Below are positions 10,476-20,974 of a stretch of 64,000 nucleotides of DNA, in pieces (the first letter of the stretch is position 1; every line of letters begins with the position of its first letter). The notes below the pieces were generated by a model that was given only the letters and a program-made list of their open reading frames with translations, ran no database searches and was not told the DNA's origin. The translations under genes were made by a program, and so were the position numbers. This DNA comes from Dendrolimus kikuchii (Eukaryota > Arthropoda > Insecta > Lepidoptera > Lasiocampidae), in assembly GCA_019925095.2 (NCBI GenBank), contig CM034412.1, positions 1,178,001-1,242,000 of the forward strand, given 5' to 3'.

Positions 10476-10735
10476 ATCCTAAAGTGAGATAGATCGCTTA
10501 TATGTTAAATGGTTATTGAAATTTGGACATCTTTACCTAATCGGAGTTAGCCTAATAGTTTACCAAGCGCAATGGTAAATAGGAGAGGTACAGGGTTCGA
10601 ATCCTCGGACTTGTAACGGTCTTTTTATTTTTCCAACGGTTTTTTTAGGCAGGTAAACTTTATTAAAATGATGTTATTGTATTATGAAAAATCAAAATTA
10701 TCAAAAATCGCCAAATAGGAGGTAGAACAGTACGT
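10476..10735 (+). repeat. tRNA-like repeat S3, unit 2, uninterrupted
   Basis: Second tandem unit, starting with the same ATCCTAAAGTGAGATAG and keeping the B-box-like GGTTCGAATCC. It preserves the empty LINE insertion site, so the duplication preceded the insertion, or unit 2 descends from an unoccupied unit. Confidence 0.75.
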
Positions 10736-10810
10736 AGAGACGATGAATCTCCTGCTACGATCCTGACAAACACTTTTCGCTCCATCATCTCTTCATACTA
10801 CACGCTTATA
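10736..10810 (-). mobile_element. Short RTE-like LINE fragment
   Basis: The minus strand carries 'GTGTTTGTCAGGATCGTAGC', resembling the 'VCQDRR' coding stretch at the left edge of the window. Very short. Confidence 0.4.
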
Positions 10811-10904
10811 TAATGCTTTTTACACGAACTTTTCTTAAAATATCTTAGCCATTTTTAGACGCCTACATCAACAAACAAACAAACAGTCAATTCCTTTTAT
10901 CGGT

Positions 10905-11102
10905 ATCCCCACAATTAGGGATCCTCACTAAAAGTCCAATAATGTAACCCAAGGTGTTGAAAATATAATATAGCCTATAAGCTTTCCTCGATAAATGTAC
11001 TATTCAACACTGAAAGAATTTTTCAAATCAGACCAGCGGTTCCTGAGATTAGCGCGTTTAAATAAACAAACAAAATCTTCAGCTTTATAATATTAGTATA
11101 GA
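10905..11102 (-). mobile_element. Helitron-like element, 5' part
   Basis: The minus strand begins TCTATACTAATATTATAAAG after an A and continues through the 'GCTGAAGATTTTG' stretch shared with the complete copy at 48118-48347. No 3' CTAG end was found. Confidence 0.6.
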
Positions 11103-11164
11103 TTCTAAATCACATTTTTAAATACATTGACAAATAATAAGAAAACAACTTATCAAACACTATG

Positions 11165-11446
11165 GAATAAAACAGAGGTTCCATTTCAAAAGCAGTGGAC
11201 GCGGTCGGGTTGAACAGTGCAAATGATGCTGCGCATACGCATCCGCCGGGCCTAGAGTGTGTTCCAACCTGAATGGGACGCCGTCGCCTCCTTTTGCGAG
11301 GCCGTCGTGTCCGCAAAGGAGGCGGCGGAGCGGGAGAGAGAGCGAGCAGCCGCGCTCCTCTCCCGCCGCAATAACCGGTCTCGGCGCCGGAGGAATACGG
11401 ACCTCCGGCCGCCATGAACGCGCGGCGCGGGTGACGGTCAGGGGAG
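11165..11446 (+). pseudogene. GC-rich LINE ORF fragment
   Basis: A GC-rich island in AT-rich sequence. One + frame reads PEWDAVASFCEAVV then SAKEAAERERERAAALLSRR then NNRSRRRRNTDLRPP-stop. The basic, charged C-terminus looks like the end of a retrotransposon ORF1/gag protein, but the family is not certain. Confidence 0.45.
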
Positions 11447-11596
11447 GTGCGAGGGACGTTAGGAGACATAGCCCCCCCACAGGATAGACTAGGCGTGTTG
11501 CTGGGAAGTTTCTTTCGCCGTTTCTTCTCTCCCAGCCATAACAAGTTACGAAACGGCAGTAAGATAGCGTAGGCCGCCGCGAACCGCCGATCCCGG
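11447..11596 (+). repeat. Retroposon family B fragment
   Basis: Matches the start of the 5648 copy up to 'GAACCGCCGATCCCGG' and stops where the 203-bp inverted repeat begins. Confidence 0.8.
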
Positions 11597-11597
11597 T

Positions 11598-11800
11598 ACA
11601 GTCAGCGTCTTATAGAAAGAAGCAGCCAAGATGATCAAATAGATAAGAACATCGAAAGTGATCATTAGTATCGGTACAACCATTGTCGTCTAATAGATCG
11701 AATCACCCGTCTTGACCAAATACATCAGTACACCGACAACGCCAAATACATGAGTACATTCAAGTCACCATTATTATGTTAACAACCATCTCGCCAAAAC
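11598..11800 (+). repeat. Left arm of 203-bp inverted repeat
   Basis: This arm starts ACAGTCAGCGTCTTATAG and ends CTCGCCAAAAC. Its reverse complement appears at 14246-14448; I compared the arms base by base and saw no mismatch. The outer border reads T-A-CAGT, as expected for a Tc1/mariner end with a TA duplication. Confidence 0.9.
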
Positions 11801-14245
11801 AAAGAGACACACTAGAAAAATGAACTCTATTCTAAATGTGATTAGTGTCAAATCGAGAAGATTTCATACTAAATTAAAATTCCAATAGTATTATTACTGT
11901 TATAAAAATCTTTTTCATTTTTATAACGTAACTAGTATTTGCCTTCGACTTCATTTTCATTACTTAGATAGCAAAGATTAAAGTTATTTTATCAATATGT
12001 AAAATTGAATAAATATTTAATATGACAATACATGAATCCTGGATATATTCATAAACTCCCGATATTTGTAATTTACTAAAGACTTATTCAACTACAGATG
12101 TTTCTTCACTAAGGATTTCTAATAATTACAGACAGTGTCTTGTGATTTGCGAACATTGCGTCAAAGTTGATCTAGTGGTTTGGAAGTGGAAGGAAATCCC
12201 GGGAAATCTCAAGAGTCCCAATATGGTCATGTATAAAAATGTCATAAAGTATTAAACTATGCTGTAATAAGAGTAACACGAATAGTTTTCATGCTATATC
12301 TAGGCGCATTATTCCCAAGAAAATTTTGGAACTTTCCGTCACTAAAGTATAGGAGTAAAAACATGAAAAAGTGAATCCGGTTTCCTGAAAAATTACACTA
12401 GAATTCCCATGATATTAGCTTTTTCAGCATTTAAGTAAAAAATGTCTGTATAATAGTGAAAACCTCATAGAAATTAACATATTTATGAAAAAAAAACATT
12501 AATTGTTTCAATTTTCCATCAATCAAACAATTGGATCCCAATTGGTTTTTTTAATAGCTTCAATGTACAGACAAAGCTATTTTACAATATTAACTTAATT
12601 TTAACATTTCATTTGACATAATACACTATGTATATGTGAGTATATTTTCTATGTATATGTGAGTTTGTTGAAATATCTACTAAAGAGTTTCAATACATAA
12701 GAAATTTAGAATTCGAGATAAACCTTTTTTTATCAGCAATGAATAATTGATGTTTCTTGGATACTATTTTAATGTCTAATACGTATATGAATTCTCATGA
12801 TCTATACTGAGATCATACTATACATATATATAATATACCCCAGTCATTGAAAAAAGCTTAATCTAACGTTCTGGTGAAATCGTATCGGAATCAGCCAATT
12901 TTTATGCAGTATAACGACTTTAAACCACTCCAAGGAAGTTTTCGCGGGGTTCCCGGAATATAAACTAACAAAGCATTCGGAAAAGAACATAAACCATCGT
13001 TTTAGTATCAATTGAATCTGAATCAACTAATTGTTATGCAAATAAATAATTTATACTTTTTCTATTTTTACTTATTTGAAAAAGAAAGTGCATTGTGTTT
13101 TAGTATAAGCTAATTTATATGCATACTAACCACTAGAAACCACCCTCGGGAAAACTTCCGTGAGATGCCCAGGACACAAAGTATTGCTTTGTATTTAAAA
13201 AATAATGTATAGTGTCTAAAATTGTGTAAGAATAAATAAACTAATTTGTAAGCGTCCTAACAACTTTAACCAGCTCCTGAGAAAATTCGCGGGATCCCCA
13301 GGATAAAAAGTATCACAGATTTAATTTCAGAAAATTTGCTATCAATGAGTAAAAACATCGCATCGAAATAAGAAAGCTTTTTTTTATTCTGGCCTCTTTA
13401 AACCGTTCCCGGAAAATTTCCCGTGCGATTCCGGAATAAAAGGTAGCGCAGAATTTAAGTGTGAGAATTTGCTCACGATCAGCGAAAATCGAATCGCAAT
13501 CGGCCTAGTAGTTTTTACGTAAATCCCGAACAAACAAAAAAACAGACTAACAGACAAGAAATCTAAAAAAATCATCGTGTCTCCATCGTTTATATAGTCT
13601 ATTCCAATTGTGTTTTTTTTTAATAACTTCAATGTAGAGAGACGACATATTTAGCATATTATAATATTATAGACTATCGTCTGCCCGCGAAACTTCCTTC
13701 GCGTTTCCATGATGATGATACATTTGATAGTCAATTATGTTTGAACAGTTCTTTATGGTGGTTAAAGAAGCGTTCAAACTTACTCTAACTCTCTATGAAT
13801 AAGACAGTTAGTATTTAGTAAAAACGAAAACTCAGAGCTGAAAAGCAGTGTCATCAAGTATTAAAGAATGTAAACAAAAGTATGAAAAACCTGATTTAAT
13901 TAAGAGAACTGAAATATCTGGTTAGAAACAGGAACTTGAGACTATTTATAAAATTTGTAGGTTAATAATATATCTTTAGTTAGCTGGGGTCGGCTAATAT
14001 CTCTGTTCCATCTGAAATAATATTATAGTTAGGTACTGTGGCCAAATGCAACTTAGTTATAAAGTTAAAATGAACGCCGTTATTAATTGGCTATATTAGA
14101 GTATATATGTCATGGTTAAATTGTACAGACCGTTAGATTATAATATATCTCGAGAGCTATTGAAATATTGTGAACCGGAACAAACTGCTTACAATTTAAC
14201 GCATTATTTCCCGATAGATTATAATCTATCGACGTGAAATCGTTC
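11801..14245. other. AT-rich interior between the 203-bp arms
   Basis: About 2.4 kb without a recognisable gene. 12840-13680 holds degraded repeats ('AAAATTCGCGGG', 'AAATCCCGAACAAAC') that also occur at 59040-59256 and 61999-62690. Two short minus ORFs (12844-13026, 13384-13632) are within these repeats and look random. No transposase was found. Confidence 0.5.
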
Positions 14246-14448
14246 GTTTTGGCGAGATGGTTGTTAACATAATAATGGTGACTTGAATGTACTCATGTAT
14301 TTGGCGTTGTCGGTGTACTGATGTATTTGGTCAAGACGGGTGATTCGATCTATTAGACGACAATGGTTGTACCGATACTAATGATCACTTTCGATGTTCT
14401 TATCTATTTGATCATCTTGGCTGCTTCTTTCTATAAGACGCTGACTGT
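14246..14448 (-). repeat. Right arm of 203-bp inverted repeat
   Basis: Reverse complement of 11598-11800 over its full length by eye. The outer border reads ACTG-T-A. Family F sequence begins directly after it. Confidence 0.9.
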
Positions 14449-14665
14449 AAATTTTGCACGCATATGTATATCGCGTGACAATGCAATAATATGGTACCAT
14501 GGAGCTGATCTGATGATGGAGTCGGAAGGTGGCCATAGGAACTCCTGTACTAAACAAGATAGACCCGTCGTGTTTGAGCTCGTTTTACTTGTCTTGGCTA
14601 GCACTCTGCTGCTACATGATATCCAGGATCTCAAAAGCTTGTATATAAAAACCTTTTTAGAAAAG
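14449..14665 (+). repeat. Dispersed repeat family F
   Basis: Shares 'TTTTGCACGCATATGTATAT' and 'TGATGATGGAGTCGGAAGG' with 50580-50835 (+) and 57860-58135 (-). It gives an ORF of similar length in each copy ([20 protein letters not shown]), but I recognise no domain. It is truncated at its left side by the inverted-repeat arm. Confidence 0.75.
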
Positions 14666-14718
14666 CTTATTAATAACTTAAGTTGGAACATATAGACTTA
14701 GACCTATTTACTAATAGT

Positions 14719-15265
14719 TTTTTTTTATTGGACTTGACTTTATGTTGTTGGTCCGAAGACCTTACTTTACTTTAACTTTACCGAGGTTTTTGGGGCAAGT
14801 GCCTTCGCGAAGCGAAAGCGCTCGAGCCCGGGGGGGCAACTTGCTCGAGGGAGCTCCCTAAGGAGTTTTACCTCGGCTAGACTGTTGCCATGAGAGGGGG
14901 ATGAATTTAATGATGCCCACCATAGGGCGACACAAAGCACTAATTGAGAACGGGCGACGGGTAATATAAAGCCCGAGGGGAAGGATCCCGGCGGGCCGGG
15001 ATCGGTGGTTTGCGGCGGCCTACGCTATCTTACTGCCGTTTCGCAACGTGTTATGGCTGGGAGAGAAGAAACGGCGAAAGAAACTTCCCAGCAACACGCC
15101 TAGTCTATCCTGTGGGGGGGGCTATGTCTCCTAGCGTCCCTCGCAGGGACGTGGAGAGATCTTAATTGGCGGCGCCTGAGACGCCGCCGTCTGTGTCTGT
15201 CTGTCCGTGCCTGCCAGCCTGCCGTCCTAACCGCGGGCGGGCTGATCCGAGCCAGCCGTTTTGTG
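14719..15265 (-). repeat. Retroposon family B copy, near full length
   Basis: Starts with a T-run (antisense A-tail) followed by TTGGACTT and reads through the family B body to the 'GCCTGCCAGCC' 5' part. It contains the ~72-bp module also found in Penelope 3' sequence. Confidence 0.85.
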
Positions 15266-15433
15266 ATAACGTCGATCCTGTCCGTAAGGACGTTACGCGG
15301 TCGTCGCACGAGAGCCTTTCCCCGAGGCTTATAATCGGACGCGGGGTTACTAATAGTATAGTAATAGTGTAGCATTGTTCAGCGCAAAGTTGGTTAAGTT
15401 GTAGTCAAACTCGGATTCATCAGTTTAAGTACC

Positions 15434-15457
15434 TTATATATATATATATATATATAA

Positions 15458-15511
<54 letters not shown>
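15434..15511. repeat. TA dinucleotide microsatellite
   Basis: About 78 bp of nearly pure (TA)n with a few interruptions. Confidence 0.95.
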
Positions 15512-15517
<6 letters not shown>

Positions 15518-16304
15518 TTTTTTATTGTTTTGTAGCAGCGAGAGATAGAGGTTAAATCAGATGGCAGAGAGTAGTATTTGCTGATGTGAATTGAACTCAT
15601 TAATTTTGTAAACAGTAACCTTAAGTAAAAATTAAAGGAACCGTGCCATCAATGTGTTGAACAATTAAATTAGTGATTTTTTTAACAAAAATACAGAAGA
15701 AATATTTACATCGCCCTCAGTGGAAATTAAATGTTTGTTCAGAAGCTTACATCTAAAATACTAAAACGGAACAAGACTGCTAACAAGACTTGGTTTTACT
15801 TCAGGAATTCCAATAGATGGCGTTGGAAATTTGTATATAAACACGTATTTAAAACGTACACAAAGCATTTGTCATAGATAAAACTTCTGCATTTATGATC
15901 GGTTATTGCTAATGACTCGTAATTATCAGCTGGGCAAAACGGCAAAAAGCTACGTAAGTACGTCGCTATTTTTTCAAAGTCTATTTCTTTCTTTCTGCCT
16001 ACCACCATACCTCTGCCAGCGATTGGAATTCTATCCACTTTCTTAGACGCTTAGCAGTTGTTAATCACATGTGGCGCCTGCTCTTTTATAATATGCTACT
16101 GCAAATAGAATTAGCTCTCTGTAAGTATAAAATTTATTATACCTTTTTTATCATTCATGCAAATTCAGTAAACAGGCAGACGGTCCAGCTTAACGAGTCG
16201 TACAGCTAGTACAATATATAGTATAGTGTGTGAGCGGGACGGATGATATGCGAGCGAAATAGTGCAACTATTACTATGTGCGCACTACGCACCCGCGTTG
16301 CGCT
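15512..16304. other. Intergenic sequence without a recognised gene
   Basis: AT-rich. It contains an 'AATAGATGGCGTTGG' motif at 15811 and an 'AGTACGTCGCTATTTTTTC' stretch also seen at 62882. ORFs are short and unrecognised. Confidence 0.3.
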
Positions 16305-16319
16305 AGCCAGTAGTGCGTT

Positions 16320-16718
16320 TTCCGCGGGGGGCCTTTAGCTTGCTAGGAGAGCAAAGGACCATCTACCCCCGCACAACGAAGTGGGGTGTGTTCTCACAGG
16401 GCACACTCCAGGCACTTTATTGCGCTGGATCGGCTGGGCGTAACTATGTTCTAAATCTCAGCCTTTCCAACACAAACAAAAGCGCAGGGTCGACAGGGAG
16501 GAGGGGGTTTTTAGTGGGTATTGGGGTTGCTCGCTCGTGCAGCAACGCTCGGAGTCTTCCACACTATTCTGTGACGTCGATCGGGGACGGAGCACCGCCA
16601 AGAGCATACTATTGCTGCAGTGTTATCGCCCCCGACCGACGCGTGTCGGTCCCCTAGCAACAGCCCAGTTTGTGCGTAAATCGGTTAAGCATTTTCCCTC
16701 GCTTCAAAACAAAAAAAA
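16320..16718 (+). mobile_element. Non-LTR retrotransposon 3' end (family L)
   Basis: A 399-bp poly(A)-ended insertion, the same family as 10009-10304 but longer at its 5' end. It is bounded by the 15-bp direct repeat AGCCAGTAGTGCGTT at 16305-16319 and 16719-16733, a clear target-site duplication. The A-tail is adjacent to the right copy. Confidence 0.9.
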
Positions 16719-17167
16719 AGCCAGTAGTGCGTTGCCCGTTGCGATGACAAGACGTATGCAGTTCCCATAGTTTCTTTTCTTTCTTCTTTTTATTTTTACT
16801 GTTATCTGTGGAGGCTTATTAATAACTTCTCTTAATCTAGCTTATTTCTAGTTGTTATTATTATAGCTGTTAGGCCTCCAAATAAAATAAAGATGGCTAA
16901 TATCAAGATCTGGTGTTAGGTGGTCTCTTGCTAAATGTAACAGTCCATATATATCCCACTGCTGGGCTAAAGCTTTCCAATTATATATAAAAATATAGGC
17001 AGAATGGACAGTATACCTGCGATGCTTGTCCAAGGAGGATTAGTGAGTTTAACACATCGGTTGTCTCGATTTGCAGGTTTCCAGTTTTCAGTCACTGTCA
17101 GTACGCTTTTAGATTTAGGAACACTGTATAATGTCGGCGTGAGTGTAGGACCTTGTAACTAAACTTT

Positions 17168-17476
17168 TTTTTTTTATTGCAGATCAGCAGACAGGCAGAC
17201 GGCCCACTGGACGGAAAGCGGTTACCATCGCCTATGGACATTTGCAACACCAAAGGTGCTACAAATGCGCTGCTGCTCTCTTAAGGGAAACTGGAACCTG
17301 GTCACTAATGCCGGAACACAACTTAAGGCTGTTATGGCGACATACTTTAGACCAGGGGTGGTAACCATCCAGTCGGGCAAATGGCCTACCGCCTGGCTGT
17401 GGGTTGTTAAGTCGCCGCTTACGACAGGCCGCCCGGCCGCAGGAAATTGTATTCTTTCTCCGTTCCTGCACGGATA
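17168..17476 (-). repeat. Retroposon family A copy
   Basis: Near full-length antisense copy with an 11-base T run at its left end, i.e. a long A-tail. It ends with the 'CCGTTCCTGCACGGAT' 5' boundary. Confidence 0.9.
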
Positions 17477-17517
17477 TACTTTTGGTGAAATTTTTGTTTT
17501 TCGTATGCTGATAGAGC

Positions 17518-17657
17518 CATAGCAACCCTGAGTTGTTCCGGCATTAGTAGCCAGGTTCCAGTCTCCCTTTAGAGAGCGGCAGCGTATTACCACCGTTGGT
17601 GTTGCAAATATCCATAGGCGATGGTAGCCGCTTTCTACTGAACTCGTGCAATAAAAA
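17518..17657 (+). repeat. Retroposon family A copy, 5' truncated
   Basis: Sense 3' half only, ending 'CTCGTGCAATAAAAAAG'. It lies just right of an antisense copy, giving a local inverted pair. Confidence 0.85.
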
Positions 17658-17904
17658 AGTAACAAGTCAACACTTACGCTTTTTATGGATCTACATAAAA
17701 CCTTATCGTGTTAAGCTGCAAGCGCACAGCGCATGTGCCTTCGTAGGAAACGGCCTTAAAAATAGAATTTTTATCATTTTTCACAAAAAAAAACTCCAAC
17801 AAGAAAAATAACCTAAAATAATATTTTCTTAAGTTTTCGCGACTTGTATACATAATAAAACTACGTTTTAACGGTTTTAAGCGCGGTAATTTTATTTGAT
17901 TTTG

Positions 17905-17951
17905 GTTTTTCCGACGTTTCGGCCACTTTTCAGTGGCCGTGATCACGGAAG
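17905..17951 (-). ncRNA. Penelope pLTR hairpin, hammerhead-like remnant
   Basis: On the minus strand a perfect 7-bp stem GGCCACT/AGTGGCC with a GAAA loop is followed by GAAAC and preceded by GTGATCA. This is the layout of a hammerhead core (CUGANGA, stem II, GAAA) but with a degenerate first box. Penelope pLTRs are known to carry hammerheads. Activity is not claimed. Confidence 0.35.
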
Positions 17952-18210
17952 ACAAAGATGTCAAGTGTCAACGAGTATTGTTAAAGTTTTATTTAGCCTA
18001 CCGCCAACTTATTAATTTTAATTATTTAATTTTTAATTTTGTTTATGGTTATTATTTAATCTATGGGAGCCTAATCTAATTTACTACCGCTTCGCAACAT
18101 GTTATGGCTTGAAGAGAAGAAGCGGCGCAAGAAACTCTTCAGCAAACATGCCTAGCTCTAATAATTTTATATAATATTAAAATGGGTGGAAGGAAAAATA
18201 AAAGTAATTA

Positions 18211-19527
18211 TCAGTCAAGTTGGTTTGTGTTCCGTTGTACGCAGAAAGAGCTCACAGTGTCTTGAGGTCTGGCAGCTGGTTTTAGCTGGGTTTGGGTCTT
18301 AATAGTTTTGATAATTGGATCCCAAACAGGTAGTACTTGCCAACCATCTTCTCTATTGAAATTTGGGAGTTTTTTGATTTCAATAGCCTCACGCATCATT
18401 CTAGGTATGAAACGATTCTCTTTCGCGAGGATTTGTGGGTTATCGAATCTGATGTAGTGGTTGGGTTTATCCAGCGTGTGTTCACTGATCGCAGACTTCG
18501 TAGACCTTGTGTGTTTCATGTCAGCAATGTGTTCTTTTACTCGTGTTTTTATGCTCCTCTTTGTTTGCCCAATGTATGACAATCCACACTCACAATCAAG
18601 CTTGTAAACCCCTGCATCCTGGAGTGGGATATTGCATTTCACAGGTCTCAGAAATTGGGTAATCTTTTTCTGCGGCTTGAAATATGTTTTGATTGAAGCT
18701 CGCCTGAGGATGTGACCAATTCTGTCTGTGACCCCCTTGATGTAGGGTAGGGTAGCAGGGCACCGCTCAACTGAAGGTGGTTTGGGGCCTTTGTGACGTT
18801 GGTGTGGAGTCTTCAGCTGGTTGCGTTGTAGAAATCGCTTGACATGCTGAAGCTCTCCAGCTATGTGGTTCTCGTCACAAATTTTCCGTGCTCTCTGAAA
18901 CAAAGATTTGCCCACGGTAGCTAACTGACTAGGATGGTGGTGAGACGAACCATTAAGGTATTTATCTGTATGGGTAGGTTTCCTATACACCGTATGACCA
19001 AGAGTATTGTCAGGGTTCCTTAGGATGAGCACATCCAGAAAAGCTAATTTATTATTTGCCTCTAGTTCCATAGTAAATTTAATATTACTGCTAATGGAAT
19101 TGAGATGATCTAGAAATGCAGAGACTTTATCGTTTGGGAGGACGGCAAAAGTATCGTCTACGTACCTTTTATACATCTTCGGCTTAGCCGGAGCGGTATC
19201 CAGTGCCTTCTGCTCGAAGTCTTCCATAAAAATGTCAGCTACGACAGGAGACACCGGTGAGCCCATGGCTACACCGTTGATTTGGTCGTAGAAGCCGTAG
19301 TCCCACACGAAATAGCCAGATGTGAGGCAATGTTTTAGTAGATCTGCATATTCCTCAGGCATGTTATTATCTATTAGCTTCCTTTTGACAATCTCAATGC
19401 AGTCTTCCACTGGTAAACTGGTAAATAAGGACTGGACATCAAAACTGACTAGTACTTCATCCTCAGCCAATGTCAAATTTTCAATTGCGCTGATGAAGTC
19501 GAAGGAATCCTTGACACACCCTACCAT
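18211..19527 (-). CDS. Penelope-like reverse transcriptase/GIY-YIG ORF, 5' truncated
   Basis: A 438-codon ORF. It enters within the palm of the reverse transcriptase: SFDVQSLFTSLPV (motif A Asp, residues ~28-40), GVAMGSPVSPVVADI (motif B) and RYVDDTF (motif C Asp pair). The C-terminal part has GVYKLDCECGLSYIGQTKRS, the GIY-YIG endonuclease signature, at about residues 311-330. Penelope-like elements combine exactly these two domains. The fingers region and any upstream sequence are missing; the first Met is simply the first in-frame ATG after the truncation, and the ORF starts at the fold-back junction. The stop (18211-18213) is followed by the pLTR. Copying activity is unlikely from a truncated ORF. 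Confidence 0.92.
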   Translation of the reverse strand: MVGCVKDSFDFISAIENLTLAEDEVLVSFDVQSLFTSLPVEDCIEIVKRKLIDNNMPEEYADLLKHCLTSGYFVWDYGFYDQINGVAMGSPVSPVVADIFMEDFEQKALDTAPAKPKMYKRYVDDTFAVLPNDKVSAFLDHLNSISSNIKFTMELEANNKLAFLDVLILRNPDNTLGHTVYRKPTHTDKYLNGSSHHHPSQLATVGKSLFQRARKICDENHIAGELQHVKRFLQRNQLKTPHQRHKGPKPPSVERCPATLPYIKGVTDRIGHILRRASIKTYFKPQKKITQFLRPVKCNIPLQDAGVYKLDCECGLSYIGQTKRSIKTRVKEHIADMKHTRSTKSAISEHTLDKPNHYIRFDNPQILAKENRFIPRMMREAIEIKKLPNFNREDGWQVLPVWDPIIKTIKTQTQLKPAARPQDTVSSFCVQRNTNQLD

Positions 19528-19540
19528 GTCAAGGATTCCT

Positions 19541-20665
19541 AAAACATTGCCTCACATCTGGCTATTTCGTGTGGGACTACGGCTTCTACGACCAAATCAA
19601 CGGTGTAGCCATGGGCTCACCGGTGTCTCCTGTCGTAGCTGACATTTTTATGGAAGACTTCGAGCAGAAGGCACTGGATACCGCTCCGGCTAAGCCGAAG
19701 ATGTATAAAAGGTACGTAGACGATACTTTTGCCGTCCTCCCAAACGATAAAGTCTCTGCATTTCTAGATCATCTCAATTCCATTAGCAGTAATATTAAAT
19801 TTACTATGGAACTAGAGGCAAATAATAAATTAGCTTTTCTGGATGTGCTCATCCTAAGGAACCCTGACAATACTCTTGGTCATACGGTGTATAGGAAACC
19901 TACCCATACAGATAAATACCTTAATGGTTCGTCTCACCACCATCCTAGTCAGTTAGCTACCGTGGGCAAATCTTTGTTTCAGAGAGCACGGAAAATTTGT
20001 GACGAGAACCACATAGCTGGAGAGCTTCAGCATGTCAAGCGAGTTCTACAACGCAACCAGCTGAAGACTCCACACCAACGTCACAAAGGCCCCAAACCAC
20101 CTTCAGTTGAGCGGTGCCCTGCTACCCTACCCTACATCAAGGGGGTCACAGACAGAATTGGTCACATCCTCAGGCGAGCTTCAATCAAAACATATTTCAA
20201 GCCGCAGAAAAAGATTACCCAATTTCTGAGACCTGTGAAATGCAATATCCCACTCCAGGATGCAGGGGTTTACAAGCTTGATTGTGAGTGTGGATTGTCA
20301 TACATTGGGCAAACAAAGAGGAGCATAAAAACACGAGTAAAAGAACACATTGCTGACATGAAACACACAAGGTCTACGAAGTCTGCGATCAGTGAACACA
20401 CGCTGGATAAACCCAACCACTACATCAGATTCGATAACCCACAAATCCTCGCGAAAGAGAATCGTTTCATACCTAGAATGATGCGTGAGGCTATTGAAAT
20501 CAAAAAACACCCAAATTTCAATAGAGAAGATGGTTGGCAAGTACCACCTGTTTAGGATCCAATTATCAAAACTATTAAGACCCAAACCCAGCTAAAACCA
20601 GCTGCCAGACCTCAAGACACTGTGAGCTCTTTCTGCGTACAACGGAACACAAACCAACTTGACTG
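19541..20665 (+). pseudogene. Penelope-like RT/GIY-YIG ORF, second arm, nonsense-mutated
   Basis: This is the mirror copy of the minus ORF. It starts after motif A at HCLTSGYFVWDYGF and keeps MGSPVSPVVADI, YVDDTF and the GIY-YIG signature. A Trp codon (TGG in the other arm) is TAG at 20553-20555, ending the frame 36 residues early; homology continues to the usual stop near 20665. Other differences are Phe/Val, Leu/His and Leu/Pro substitutions. Confidence 0.9.
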
Positions 20666-20925
20666 ATAATTACTTTTATTTTTCCTTCCACCCATTTTAA
20701 TATTATATAAAATTATTAGAGCTAGGCATGTTTGCTGAAGAGTTTCTTGCGCCGCTTCTTCTCTTCAAGCCATAACATGTTGCGAAGCGGTAGTAAATTA
20801 GATTAGGCTCCCATAGATTAAATAATAACCATAAACAAAATTAAAAATTAAATAATTAAAATTAATAAGTTGGCGGTAGGCTAAATAAAACTTTAACAAT
20901 ACTCGTTGACACTTGACATCTTTGT

Positions 20926-20974
20926 CTTCCGTGATCACGGCCACTGAAAAGTGGCCGAAACGTCGGAAAAACCA
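20926..20974 (+). ncRNA. Penelope pLTR hairpin, second arm
   Basis: Same GGCCACT-GAAA-AGTGGCC hairpin followed by GAAACGTCGG, preceded by the 12-bp palindrome CCGTGATCACGG. See the entry at 17905 for the hammerhead comparison. Confidence 0.35.

Noticed and set aside
14363..14695. 110-codon ORF with [20 protein letters not shown]
   Set aside because: It starts inside the 203-bp inverted repeat and continues into dispersed repeat F, so it is a chance fusion. The hydrophobic stretch alone is not evidence of a gene.
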